Source: Sorghum bicolor (Eukaryota; Streptophyta; Magnoliopsida; Poales; Poaceae). From it: a DNA stretch of 64,000 bases. The stretch's first letter is position 1. Every line of letters starts with the position of its first letter. The stretch spans positions 26,928,202-26,992,201 of the forward strand of contig NC_012870.2 of NCBI RefSeq assembly GCF_000003195.3. The letters run 5' to 3'. A model generated the notes under the pieces. The model was given only the letters and a program-made list of their open reading frames with translations. It made no database searches and was not told the origin of the DNA. Shown piece by piece: positions 1 through 11,829 of this stretch. Made by a program: the position numbers and the translations under genes.

Positions 1-136
1 ACTGATTCTGGTGCGTACAACTTCGGTTCGCGCCGGCCATTCCAATCGTCTGCACGACAGTTGAAAGAAAGATCGCTCTCGCACAAACTAGTGGTCAGCA
101 AATAAACAAAATTTTTCTTTCACAAAAATTGATATA

Positions 137-238
137 CTCTCTCTGTCTCAAAAAAGTATAATTCTAGCTATGAATCTAGACATATGTGATGTTTAAACTC
201 ATTATTAAAATTGTATTTTTTTTTTGGAACAGAGAGAG
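137..238. mobile_element. Stowaway-like MITE (Tc1/mariner type)
   Basis: A 102-bp element with terminal inverted repeats CTCTCTCTGTCTCAAAA on the left and the complement of TTTTGGAACAGAGAGAG on the right. It is flanked on both sides by the dinucleotide TA (135-136 and 239-240). Short length, TA duplication and CTCCCTC-like ends are the hallmarks of Stowaway MITEs. There is no coding capacity. Confidence 0.85.
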
Positions 239-2024
239 TAAATATCAGCAAAATAAATAGAAAAAGGTTCAGTACCACATGGCTCCCCTGCCATGCGGAG
301 AGGATGGGTTGGGATGATATTGTCATATATTGTTAATTTAATCATTCCATCATGATTAAAAACATGTGAACATAGCATGTTTAAAATATGTATTATCGCA
401 ACAAGCATAATCATATTATAATCCATAGCAGCAAGAATAACCGAATATTTATAAACTATATAAACACAATAATCTAGAGCATAATTAAACGATATAACAG
501 TTGAGAGTGTACCCAGAGGATGGTCCCATGCAGAGGGCATTGAAGGCTCCATTCTCACTAGTATAGTTATGGAAGCAGTGAGTTTGGTCGATGTCATGGA
601 CCTCAGTCGATATAGGAAGATGTTCGCAATGCCAAATCCCACGAACGCAACACACCCAGAGGAAGATGACGATGACGATGGAGGGAGCAATGGTGTAGTC
701 GCTTCCTAAAAAACTAATCGCCCGACAACCTCGAGTAGGATTCTCAGACGAGTGACGGTTCCGAAGGCACCTGCGGAATACCAGGACGGAGATTGCCTTG
801 CCTTCAAGCAGTTGAGAGGGTGGATTCTGGTGTTTCTCACGTAAACCTTTCTCAAGACAGGACTCAACTATATATATCCTTGCATGCCAAGAGAGGTGAA
901 GAGACAGGGGTAGGCAAGAGGTTTTGTAACATCAGAGTTTATCATCATAATCCAAAAGAGAAAACTCCTAGAATTATAAGACATCAAGGCACAACACGCC
1001 ATGCACGCCGCCTGCCTCGCCATGCCCACAACCCGGTCAACATGGGTGGTGGTGCGTGCATGCCATGCCTTCGTTTGTTTCTCAACTTCTCAATATAAAT
1101 AGATAAAATCCAACTATATAAGTCGAGTTAAGGTTTAGACAATATCTCGTACGGTATTTTTTATTCACCATGTTATGTTATGGATCATAGAGTTTAATTT
1201 ATTTAATTTTAAATGGGCCAATCCAACATTCTCCTAGGGAAAGTCCTGCCTTGTTGCCACTGATGTCACCGTGGTCTTCTCCTCGGTGTCTTTCTCGTCG
1301 TCAATGGTGCTGCTTCTTAGAAAAAGACAAGTCCGATCTCTCAAGCAGTTCCATCTCCATCCTTCTCCGCCCATAGCTGCTTGAGCTCCATCGTCGTCGC
1401 CCTTTCGAGCATGATTTGGTGGCAAAAAGACTTTCTCTCCATGTATTTGCCATAGGATTATCTTTGATTTGGGTCTAATTTTAGGAAGAAGTCCAATTTA
1501 GCTCATGCAACTATCACAATCATCCGACTTTTCTCCCTGATCTACAAAATAAGTTTTCCAATCTCCCTCAAATTCTAAATGTCGTTCACTTTCACACCCT
1601 AGCGATTTTGATGGTAGTTTTGCAAGGAGGTAAAATTGGACTAAGTTGAAAGTTCAAGGAGATAAGTTGCATTATAAATATTTTATAAAAAACAAAATAA
1701 GATTCTAATATATTTTGCATAAAAATTGCAATTAAAAACTCCAAACCTACTTTAATTTTTAAATTAATAAAAAATTTATTTTAGCTTGAAAAACTATGAA
1801 ACTTGTTTCAAATTTTTTCTAAAATCATACTCTATGTTATGGGTTCGTGGCAACCAAAAAGTGTCCTGGTTTCTTTTAAGAAATAAAATTGTGTTTTTTT
1901 GGAGCAACAAGAAATGCATTACGTACGAAAAAAACAATTGGACAGACCCAAAATATATAACTGTCCTAATATATGTGAATTTCTGGCCTGGCTTAAGTCG
2001 TTGGGCCTAATTTTTACTCCTACC
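239..2024. other. intergenic, no supported gene
   Basis: I see no recognisable protein, RNA gene or complete repeat here. The longest open frame (205-690, minus) overlaps the Stowaway end, is AT-rich and matches no family I know. About 650-1080 is somewhat GC-richer and could be remnant coding or repeat sequence. The A/T-rich stretch 1480-1980 is probably the distal promoter of the gene that follows. Confidence 0.5.
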
Positions 2025-2741
2025 GGCCCAGGACAGAGAGAGCTCCAGACTCGGACTCCCATCCCGACCCTCCACGCCCGCCGCAATTCCTCTCCTCATC
2101 TCTCACTCCGCCCGCCGCAATCGACTCCGTCTCGGCGTCTCCGATCCGGCTCTCCGCCGCCGCTAGTCGACCCAGGCATCCAGCACTGCAGCAGGGAGCA
2201 GCCGCCGCCCCGTCCATCGATCGGCAACTCGGCCCCTGCCGGAAGCCTACAAGGGGCTATCCGCAGCCCCGCGGTCGGCCGTCGGAGGCGCCGGGCGCGC
2301 TGCCCGCTTGGCGGCTGTCCGCCTTGGGCCTGGCCACAGCGGCACAGCCCGCAGGTGCACGCCCAGACTGGACGTTTGGACGCCTGGCCGACCAGGCGCC
2401 GAGCGCGGAGCAGCGAGCCGGGCAGCCGGCGACCGTGTATCTCCGTCGCAGCGTACGCTGTCCAGCCTCCAGCTTGGGCAGGGCGCCACCGCAGTACTCT
2501 GCACACATAATACATCTCGGTTGGCACTAGACACCATAGTATCAATCAACCAACCTCAATGTATGGTTGCAGCTTATTTTTCCAATATTTTTTTTGGGTT
2601 CAGTCAACTACTGCACTCAAGTCCTAGCAAAATTTGAGTTTGGCTTCTGATGCGTACTAAGATGTGATGCTTTGTGGGTCTTGTATCGTGGTAAAGCTAA
2701 TGCTTTGGAGGTTGTGATGTACAGCTCTGCTGGTTAGATAG
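2025..2741 (+). promoter_or_regulatory. 5' leader of the proteasome-chaperone-like gene
   Basis: Composition changes sharply from AT-rich to GC-rich CT-runs at about 2025, typical of a grass transcription start and 5' UTR. The GC-rich part ends near 2500 and the coding start is at 2742, so a 5' UTR intron ending at about 2734-2736 (GGTTAG before ATAGATGG) is plausible. I see no clear TATA box. The open frames in this block overlap on both strands and look compositional. Confidence 0.45.
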
Positions 2742-4814
2742 ATGGAGGTGCCAATGAACTCTACGCAATCTGGTGCTCACTTTCCTGTGCAGCATCGGTC
2801 CTTCTCGTTAGACATCAAGGTACCTGTCTTGCTGCGGAAAGTTTCGATTTGTGTTGCATTTAGTCAGATTAAGCGAATGTGATGAATATAATGTACAGTA
2901 GAATATGATAGTTTTCCTAGACTGAAGACCTAATAATATCTGCTTTGTATGATTATTAGTATCGAGTTGGTATTGGAGAGTATATTTTGCTTTCTTAGAG
3001 TTTTATGAATACGAAGATAACTTGATTACCCTTTTCGCTTTTGGATTTTCTAGGGAAACAAAACAGATATTGTCATCAGTAAATATGAAGATACCTTTCT
3101 GGTAAGTTGAAAGTGTTGGTTTTTATTCAGTTGCTCCCTGATTCTCACATGCCAAAGATGTTCATCTTTATTAAATCTGCAGGTGATTGTGACACAAATC
3201 GGCTGCATGGGAACTATACTAGCTGCCAAGTATGCTTATTTTTTTTATGCAAATTTGTTCTCCTAAACATGTAAAATTCAGTTTTGTTATTTGCACTATT
3301 AGTTCTACATAAGTAGCTTCCAACGTGCTATTTGTTTCACAATGTATTGAAATTGACATTCTGTTGGATCCTTATGAGAGCGTACTCAGGCTTCCTCCAC
3401 AAATACTTTTAACTGACTGGATCATCTAGTAGAAAGATCTGCTGTCACAAGCATATCAGGTCACAACTGCCAGGTTGTTCACATGTCTAAATCTGTATGC
3501 AAGATCATGCCTTTATTACTACCTCAGCATTCTAGTGAATCTATGATGCACTGACACTCCACTTTGGTGCTGTATGGGTATCTTCTGTGCTACTGCTTTG
3601 ATACTTCTGTGAGCTACTTGCTTGCTACATGTTGGCTGTTTGAAAACCTAAACTTTGAATGTTGGAACTTGATTGATATGTTAATAGTTACTCCATCACC
3701 ATATTGTATTGTTAGTTTGTGACATATAGACCGTCATTTTTCCTCTTACCTTGAAACTTTGTATACTGTATTTTTTTTATTAAAGCTTTAATTCCACTCG
3801 ATAGGAAAGATGAAAGTGTTTTCTCGGACCCAACCTACAACGTTTCTGTTCTTTTTGGGAAGAGAGATGAGGTAAGCTCATTAGACCATCTGGCATCAAA
3901 CTATATATGAACATGCACAGACTAAAGGCTGTACCAAATTTTTTGACTGCAGCCACTCCTAGTAGCTTGTGCACGTCAACTTATTGAGCACATAAGGTTT
4001 GCTTCCTACACCATCTACTTCTGCTGTCTGGTCTGTCTCCACATCTTCTAACAGTATTTTTCATATGTAACTTGTAATGGCAAACTGCACACAATTTCTG
4101 GCAATATGCTGTGGGCCAGACTGTATCTGTACCCTTCTATCATTAGAAGTAGCAATAACTATTTGAAAATATAGTCAGCAGCAAGAAACTCCTCTTTCGT
4201 ACTGTTTTTTTGGACATGTATGCAAAAATTCCTTAGTAATGGCTCTTTGATTATATTTGTTATAGTCTGTGTTCAACTAACTTCGGTGCTTCTATTATAA
4301 CAAAATTTAAAAATATTTCTAACACCACTGTCAACTGTTCCTTTGGCTGACGACAGATACACCGTTTTTGTACATTTGGGTACACAAAGAAATATTATAC
4401 TCACACAGCATTGTCCATTCATTTTTGTAGTGGCAGTGGCTCAGCCCGGTCATTGGTGATTTCTCTGGGCCTGAAAGATCATTCTCAGGTAAGATGGGAA
4501 AATTAACTGTCTGTTTCTAGTAATAGATTTGATGGTCTCGAGCCAATACCATTTCTCCAAAAACATGTTCTGAATTCTGAATCAGCAGGATCACAATGCA
4601 GATTAAAGTTGGTTTGAGGTTTCCAAACCCCTGGATATTATTAGAAGAAATGTTAACATTTAATAGAATTAGTACTAGGCACTCTGGATAGTTCCCAGTT
4701 GAAATCATTAACGGTGAGTCTGATGGCAAAATGTATGTCGAGTAACAATTTTGAACTTTGCAGGGAACACTGAAGGATATCATTGTAGCTGTGATTGAGA
4801 ATCGCCTTTGGTGA
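2742..4814 (+). CDS. proteasome assembly chaperone 3-like protein (PSMG3/PAC3 family)
   Basis: Seven coding exons can be joined with GT-AG introns and continuous phase: 2742-2819, 3054-3101, 3183-3229, 3805-3871, 3953-3996, 4431-4488 and 4764-4814. They give a 130-residue protein, close to the ~120 residues of animal PSMG3. Family resemblance lies in the early segment IVISKYEDTFLVIVTQIGCM followed by GTILAA, the central NVSVLFGKRDEPLLVACARQ, and the C-terminal LVISLGLKD with terminal tryptophan (ENRLW). PAC3 proteins help build the 20S proteasome alpha ring in the cytosol or nucleus, in animals with PAC4; that role is inferred from the family. The start at 2742 is the first ATG in frame with the conserved part, and the first 26 residues are not conserved. 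The gene faces the NAC gene tail to tail. No lesion was seen; exon boundaries were called by eye. Confidence 0.82.
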
Positions 4815-5290
4815 TGATTGAATAGCTGAGCTGGGCATGAGATTGGCTTATTCAGCCCATGGATAAAGATACTGTTTATCATTGTGCGAGGAGCCATGGT
4901 TTACCATATACTGAATTCTGGTAGTTTTGTAGTTAGGCCTTCTATCTGTTTGAACTAACAAAAGGCTGGTTTTTAGCTGTGTCAAAATTTGACTGTCAAC
5001 TCTCACGCTAAACAAAAGACATGGAACGTCAACTCAATCCGAGCAATTGGATGCTTAAATAATACTGTAAGTACCCATTCTTTTTCGTAGCACACGGTTG
5101 GAGATTTAGGCTTGGAATAATCCAATCCAAACAAGAAAATAACCCAGAACTAGTTGTCGTAGACACAATCGAGTATATATATAGGAGTAGTAAGCAACAG
5201 TAAAATCTTCAGTAGACTGTTCCTATAAAAAGAATCAAGAGTGGACTGAAAGATGCGTCTCTACAGCTAGCTAGCTAGTAATATTCCGCC
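4815..5290. other. convergent 3' UTR region
   Basis: These 476 bp separate the stop codons of two convergent genes and should hold both 3' UTRs. Nothing else is recognised. The stretch around 5170-5230 is AT-rich with several A-runs that could serve polyadenylation on either strand. Confidence 0.6.
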
Positions 5291-7082
5291 TTAATTGCTG
5301 TCTCCCTGCTGCGTCGGCGGCGGTTCGTCGGACGTTGGGCACAGATCATCCATTGTGAAGAGGAATCTGTCTTCAAGCATCCACCCCAAGTCGAGATCAT
5401 AGTCCGGCATCCCGATCCCGTCGTAGTTGTCCGCCGGAATGCTATCCTCGATCTCCTTGTCCTCTAGCTTAACGCAGTCTGTCTCCGCCGTGGCGGTGGC
5501 GTCTTGCCAAGAGCGCGTGGCCCCCAAGTTACCGCTGGCTTCTTGCCCAGCGCCGCCGTGCGTCGCCGTCAAAGGCGCCAGCTCTTCCGCCGACGGGCTC
5601 TCGGCTGCTGGCGGCGGCGTGGACACTGCCGCCCAAGGCAGCGAGCGCGTGGCCCCGGAGTGACTGGCTTTTTGCCCAGCGCCACAGTACGTCGCCGGCT
5701 TCGCGGGAGCCTGCTGGTGCGACGCTGGGCTCGCGGCGGCTGGCGGCACCGGCATCTGCGACGGCGCCGGCGGTCTTGCGAATTGTTGGAATGACTGACG
5801 ACCGGGCAACCCAGTGCTGGGCGGTCTCGCGAACTGCAACAGCTGATGACGACCGGGCATTCCGGTGCCGTACGCCGGCGGCGGCATGGCCATGGTGTGA
5901 ACCTGCTGGTGGGCTGATCTGGCCGGCGCGGCACCAAACGCGTACTGATGATGATGGTAGTACTGAGAATGCCCAACGTTGGGTATGTGATGCTGCTGCT
6001 GCTGGAGTTGCGGCGGCGGCGGCATCCGTGAGGTCGTGGCGCCGGTGGCGAGTGGTTGGTTCCGGCCGGTCAAGATCCCGGACGACGGCTGGCCTGCTGG
6101 ACACGGCGCCGAGAAGTGGCCGTGAGCAGCAGAGACGTTCGCCAGCGTCTGGTTGCTCCCGGCCCCGTCGTCGCTTTTCATGTCGTCGCCCTTGAGTCTG
6201 TAGAGGCGGTACAAGGCCAGGTTGTGCAACTGCATGAAGATCATCATCATAATATAAGAGACAATCAGTGAATGTCAATGTGTGTTTTGCAGTGTCGCTG
6301 TGTCAATGTGCGATGGATCGAGAGAGAAATATATAGAGGAAAGAGCTATATATATATATAGGGGTACTGACATGAGTGGTCTTTGTAGGCTCGGAAAGCA
6401 GTTGCTGGTGTACGGGGACGGTGAACTCGTGCATGCCCCAATGGCTCTTGACTTGCTGGCCGTTATTACGATGATCGTAGAACACCATGGTCACCATCTT
6501 CCCGGCGACGAAGCCGCCCTTGTCTTTTGGCCAATGCAGCACATGGCCGCCGCCCGAGGGCTTCCACCCGCCGCCTCTGGCCAACCGCACCGGCCGCGGC
6601 TCGTTGTCGTCCTCGTCTTGGCCGGCGCCGGCGGCTCCCCGCTGCCTCTTTTTATGAACCGGACCACCGCCGCCGGCCGTCTTCTGGAACTGCCGCCTGC
6701 TGAAGAAGTAGATGTAGCGGTGCTCCTTGTCGCGCTCGTACATGTCTGCATGTTCTTGTTGGTCAGAAGCTGCTCTCGGAGCGAGAGAGGGAGGGAAGGG
6801 GATCCGAAAATTAACTAACTAAAGACGACGGCGGACGGCCGGCCGGCCGGGAGGGAGGGAGGGAAGGGTCGATCGCTAATTACCGTGGAGGTCCTTGGGG
6901 TGGTGGTCGAGGATGGTGAGCTCGTGGAAGATGCCAGCCACCTTGGGATGGAGCCGCCGGCCGTTGATCTTGTGGGAGAGGATGGTGATGAGCTCCAGTT
7001 GCGTGGGCACGAAGCGGAAGCCTTTCGGGAACCCGTGCTTCGTGAAACGCTTGTCTTCCATCGTCGTCGTCGTCGACGACAT
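5291..7082 (-). CDS. divergent NAC-domain transcription factor
   Basis: Three exons on the minus strand, 7082-6884, 6745-6372 and 6229-5291, join in phase to about 503 residues. The N-terminal half is a NAC DNA-binding domain. Subdomain A reads FPKGFRFVPTQLELI at about residues 18-32. The W-Y-FF-R region is degenerate as YIYFFSRRQFQ. The WK-x-SG-G signature appears as GGGWKPSGGG, followed by GKMVTMVFYDHR and W-G-MHEF, then LALYRLYRLK for subdomain E. The long C-terminal part is rich in Gln, His, Pro and Ala and ends in an acidic hydrophobic segment (DYDLDLGWMLEDRFLFTMDD), as expected of an activation domain. Subdomain A lacks the usual DEEL acidic motif, so this belongs to a divergent grass NAC group. 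Introns fall at usual NAC positions. NAC proteins act in the nucleus; target genes cannot be read from sequence. Confidence 0.85.
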
Positions 7083-7164
7083 CGAGGTCGAGTCGCCGGA
7101 GAGGAAACAAGCTAGGCGTCGGTTGCCGTGCTTGTAAGCTGCCGCGCGCGGCGCCTGATTTATT

Positions 7165-7172
7165 TATTTATA
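7165..7172 (-). promoter_or_regulatory. TATA box of the NAC gene
   Basis: On the minus strand the sequence reads TATAAATA about 83 bp upstream of the NAC start codon, a normal distance for a plant TATA box with a short 5' UTR. Confidence 0.6.
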
Positions 7173-7557
7173 TGTCGTCGTCGTCGTGTTGCCGCCGCGG
7201 CGTCTCGTTTCGACTCCGAGTCCTCCTCGGTCTGTTGCGACACAGACATCAATTCGATTGTGATTCTATTTCCTATTATAATTTCTTATTAGTGGAAGTG
7301 GAGAAGCAAGCCGGGCGAACCGAACTGAACTCAAATTTCAGAATTTGAGCCTTTCTCGGTGGGTGGTGTGCACCGAGGATCCTACATGGCCGCTCACTGT
7401 TTTTTTTAACTTCATGGCCACTCATTTTTACCCAACTAGCATAAATACGTGTATGAAAAGCTATTAAATTTTAATAGTATTTGTGTTTTATTTCTTTTAT
7501 AAAATCAAAAGGCTATAATTTTTATGATAACTATGACATTCATAATATATATATATA
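7173..7557. other. upstream region of the NAC gene
   Basis: This is the presumptive upstream promoter region of the minus-strand NAC gene. It contains CGT-rich simple sequence near 7180 and an (AT)n run at about 7545-7557 that abuts the inverted-repeat element to the right. No gene was seen. Confidence 0.5.
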
Positions 7558-8479
7558 TACTAGCAAAAATGCCCGTGCGTTGCAACGGGAGAAAAAAAGC
7601 TATCAAATCTATATCTATATATCTATTACCTAAAGACCTTGTTTTGTCCACCTCAAAAACCAAAAACTTTTCAAGATTCTCCATCACATCGAATCTTGCG
7701 GCACATACATTATGCATTAAATATAGACGAAAACAAAAACTAATTGCACATTTTACCTGTAAACCCTAGATGAAACTTTTTTGAGCCTTATTACTCCATG
7801 ATTGAATAAAATTTCTAAATAAAAACAAAAGTGCTATAATACCTGAAACCAAAAAATTTTTAAAACTAAACAACACATCGCCGGTTCGTGTAGGTCCGTA
7901 CAAAAAAAAATCAACATAGCCTCCTAGAAGCACCCGTGACTCATCCCGTTGTCCATGTTTGTGTGTGGTCCCAAAAAACGAGAAAAAAAAGAACTTGTGA
8001 AAAAGGCAAAAAAATCAAAGGAGTCACCTTCATCCATCTAGAAGCGTCTCTTTATTCTTGTTTGTTTTTCTTCCATTGCGGAACCGCCTCTACGTCGCTC
8101 ATGGCCCTGCGCTCCCAACGCCGTGGCCGTGCGCCAGCCTTGCCCCCGCACTCGCTACCGGTGGTCGTCAAGCTCCGACTGTCCACACGCCTCCGCCTTA
8201 TTCTGAGCTTACCCGTGTGGCTCCTCCGCATCCTCCCTCAGCGGCGTCGAGGATGCGCTCGCCCGCGCGGTGGCTGGGCGAATCTCGTCGGGCGGCCGAG
8301 CTCCGCGGCTAGAGGTCGTCCGCTTCTTCCCCGATTTTGGCCGGTGAGTCCCCACTTCTTTCCTGTCCTTAAGCTGATGGACCCTCTGCCGCCGATTCGC
8401 GCGGCCGCCCAACCCTGCGCTTTCTCGTGCTAAGATATCCCTGCTCTCTCCTGAAAGCCCTACTTTGGTTCTGGATAAT

Positions 8480-10432
8480 TGATAAAACCCTAGTACTAAC
8501 CTCTATACTAAGTGTGTATAGACTTAATGAGGTTGGTACATACCAAGTGATGGAGCAAGTGATGATCATGGTGATGATGACCACAAGGTGATCAAGTGCT
8601 CAACTTGGAAAAGAAGAAAGAGAAAAACAAAACCCTATGGAGATATTGCTGAGGGTTTTAGTTTGGTGATCAAGACACCATAGAAGGTGTAATCACATTT
8701 AGGATAGATAGTCGTACTATAAAGAGGGGAATTCTTTGGCTAAGCGGTTATCAAGTGCCACTAGGTGTCATTGTTCATATGCATGCATTTAGAACCTAGT
8801 GAGCTAACTTAACTCCTTCGAAGAAAATGATTATAAAAATGCTAACACACTTGCACTTGTTGGTACACACATGGTGGTGTTGACACACTTTGAGAAGGAG
8901 GAGGAGTTTGAAGGGTAGAGAGGGTTTGGGTTCCTCTCGGCAGGATTCAGCGCTTTTGAGAAAATAAAATGCTTATTTTCTATTGCGTCGGTGGGAAATT
9001 TTGGAGAAGTTGCGGAAACACTCACCGGACGCTGGCCCAGAGGCACCGGACGCAGTGCCTGTGCGTCTGGTGTGCTGTCTGCTTCTTGCGGTGTCACGGT
9101 TAAGCACCGGACGCTCTGCACCGGATGTGGGCTAGACCCTGTGTGTGCGTCCGGTGTGGTCTGACTTCAGCAGAGAGTTTGACTGAGAGCACCGGACGCT
9201 CAGGGTGTGTCCGGTGGTAAGCCTCCGATGTCCTTGCGTTTTTGCAGAGCTCTCTGGGTAAGGGACCGGACGCTCTAGAGCGCGTCCGGTGGTCTGGGTC
9301 CGGTGACCCCGCGTGTTTGCAGATCTCTCTGCGCACGAGTCTGGTGTCTTAAGTGCGTCTGGTGGTTTGTAGACGACCGTTAGACTTCGACGCGTGAGAT
9401 TCAAAGAGCTGACATGTGGCTGCTTTTGGAGCACCGGACGCCCTATTCCAGCGTTCGGTGCCTCACCTGCAGCGAGTCTGGTGACCCTGTGTTTTACCCA
9501 GTGAAAGAGCCAACGACTCTATTTGTTTGAGGGGTTTATAAATAGTTATTGGCCGGCTTGGGGCTCACTCTCTTAGCATTCTAGCATTTGACATCCTTGT
9601 GGGCCTAAGCAAACACCTCTCACTCATCTTCTTCATAGATTAAACATCTTTGTAAGATTGGGAGTGATTCCAAGTGCATTTGCATGAGTGATTGCATCTA
9701 GTGGCACTTAGGGATCGTTCTAGCTGTGGTTTTCTTGTTACTCTTGTTGGTTGCCGCCACCTAGACGGCTTGGAGCAGCGGAGGAGCATTGACACGAGTT
9801 GGTGATTATTCGTGGCCATCTCCCGGTGATTGTGAGGGGTTTTGTACCTTCCCCGGCGGAGAGCCGAAAGGTAACTGTAGTGGATTGCTCGTGTCATTGA
9901 GTTACCTTACTTGCGGGTCGGTCCTTGCGGTGCTCGTGGTGAGTTTGGGTGTGGAATCCCAATTAACCGCCGGACCACGAAGTGTTGGTCGACACAACGG
10001 GGACGTAGTGTGCCGGCAAGCACGTGAACCTTGGGAGAAAAATTTTATCTCTCTTTGTCTCCCTTGGTTATTTGGTGATTGATTGGATTCTTGGTTATCT
10101 TGGATATTCTCTTGTGATTGGATCAATCTCCTCTACACAGTGGTATAACATCTCTAACTCAACTTTGCATTACTCTCTTTTACATTCTCGCAAAACTACA
10201 GTAGCTTACTTGTATAAAAACTTTAGGTAGCTCTCTAGTGTAAGTAGAGACTTAGATTGTGTGTGCCTAGTGATTATAGCAAGTAGAATTATTGGTTAGG
10301 TGGCTTGCAAACACCCCTTTAGAGCTAGAGCAAAAGCTTCGCTTTGTTATTTACTAACCTCTTGCTCAAGTGAGTTTGTAGAAATTTTTTAATAGGCTAT
10401 TCACCCCCCTCTAACCATATTAGGATCTTTCA
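8480..10432 (+). mobile_element. Copia (SIRE/Maximus-like) LTR, probably solo or truncated
   Basis: The segment runs from about TGATAAAACC to a terminus reading CACCCCCCTCTAACC then GGATCTTTCA. That terminus is typical of the long LTRs of Ji/Opie-type Copia elements. The middle repeats phrases such as CACCGGACGC and GTCCGGTG (about 9020-9450). No primer-binding site follows at 10433 and no gag or pol is near, so it looks like a solo LTR. No matching 5-bp duplication was found (ATAAT on the left, TCCCC on the right), so the left boundary may be truncated or misplaced. Confidence 0.6.
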
Positions 10433-10747
10433 TCCCCGCCCTCGCACTCCTTACTGCGTTGGCTCGTCGGTGCGCCTCGCGTTCTGACTTGCTTTTTTGA
10501 TGAAGCTTCCGGCGAGATAGCGAGCGCGAGTACCAGGTCCGTCCGCTCTGGTTTCATCTCCATATCACACGCCCTGCTCTTCCTCTGCGGCTTGCTCTCG
10601 GTTCCGTACGAATCGACGCGAAGAGATGTACAACGCGTGGAAGCAGGAACATGGCTCGGACTTGGTGGCAGAAAATCTATTGGCATACTGAAATTTTGGT
10701 CTGCCCAAAACTTTAGTCTGTCCAAAACTTTCTGTCTGCCCCGCCAG

Positions 10748-11068
10748 TCCGGAATCTGCTCTGATACGTAGTGGAAGAAGAAAAAAATTTAAAACTTTTC
10801 TAGTGTTCCCAATACAAAATTTCCTATACACATTAAAGCATGTTAAAAGTAAGAAAAATACAGGGGCCTAAGTGTAAAGCTGTCCCCTCCCCTCTGTCCG
10901 GCCCGGCACGCTGGCCGCTCGGTCTTCGTCCGGAATTGCCCGGGCTCGCTGATCGAAGAGTAAAAAGAAATAGAAGTTTTTCTAGGGTTCTCAATGTAAA
11001 ATCTTCTATACACATCATACCACGTCGAGAATAAGAAAAGTATAGGAGCCTATATACAAAATGTTTGT
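10748..11068. repeat. two-copy direct repeat, ~181-bp offset
   Basis: A segment beginning TCCGGAAT at 10748 recurs, diverged, from 10929. Shared features in order are a purine-rich run, TTTTCTAG then TTC followed by CAAT, CTATACACAT, AAGAAAA and AGG then GCCTA. The two copies sit head to tail, so this is a local tandem duplication inside the repeat-rich block. No coding function is seen. Confidence 0.6.
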
Positions 11069-11829
11069 CCTATTAGTTTACTTTTCTTTTATTCTTTAAA
11101 TCGGTTGAAAATTAATAAATACACAGTAATTTAGAAAAATCAAAAAATTACAAAACAAATTTTGTTCAGCTCTAAATATGTACATCCATGCAGTAAACAA
11201 AAAATATCACAAATTTTAATATATTTTTTGCTGGAGATGTTTGCTATTCTTTTTAGTGTAAAATTGAATTATAGTTATCTTGCTCCAATTATTATGAAAA
11301 TTCTATTATAGCCTATTTAATGTGATGCTTGATTTGTGATAAAAGTTTTAGCACAATTCCTGCATATCTCACTGATTTACTTAAATTTATGCTTGAGGAT
11401 GCTTCCACTACCTTTGCACGATGTGTTGTTATGTCATATGAACACTTTATAAGCCCATGTATTCATAATCTACATACATTTAACTGATATATCATATTTT
11501 ATAGGAATCCTAATCTAAATAAAAAAAGTTAGCAACAAACTTCTCATGTTTTAATATAATACTAAGGTATATTAAGAGGTAATATTAGAGTAAGATAATA
11601 TTTGATTAATTTATTTTTTATTATTAAATAAATATGTCTCCAAGATATATATTATTGTAAATATTAACTATCTAATACCATAGATGTCATGGTTATCAAT
11701 AAAATAAATATGGACTTTAAATTTTATAAAAAGGATAAATATAACTAGACATACAATATTATGTCATCACTTTCTATGGTCATTTGATATTTTTCTTCCG
11801 TTGTAACGCACGGGACATATTTGCTAGTA

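Larger units (their letters stand above)
7558..11829. mobile_element. unclassified element bounded by ~33-bp inverted ends, nested with an LTR
   Basis: The left end at 7558-7590 starts TACTAGCAAAAATGCCCG and continues TGCGTTGCAACGGGA. The right end at 11796-11829 is its near-perfect reverse complement, ending TTTGCTAGTA. Both ends are embedded in AT-rich simple sequence, so a target duplication cannot be assigned. The interior holds a GC-rich block (8050-8430) that resembles captured gene sequence but has no recognised product, plus a Copia-type LTR. The terminal sequence is common in grass genomes, but I cannot assign a superfamily from memory. A Helitron- or MITE-derived origin is possible. 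Confidence 0.5.

Noticed and set aside
205..690. 161-codon minus-strand ORF at the window start
   Set aside because: Its 3' end lies in a Stowaway MITE, the rest matches no family, and it is AT-rich without splice or promoter support.
2096..2545. Overlapping ORFs on both strands upstream of the PSMG3-like gene
   Set aside because: GC-rich 5' leader sequence open in many frames, with no domain and no splice logic linking them to a product.
5529..6278. Arg/Ala-rich ORFs in other frames over NAC exon 3
   Set aside because: Shadow frames of the NAC C-terminal exon.
7936..8433. 165-codon ORF in a GC-rich patch
   Set aside because: No recognisable domain, low-complexity Arg/Leu/Pro composition, inside a repeat. 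Kept only as possible captured sequence within the element at 7558-11829.
8480..10432. Possible full-length Copia element
   Set aside because: Only one LTR-like segment is present; no gag-pol, second LTR, PBS or target duplication was found.
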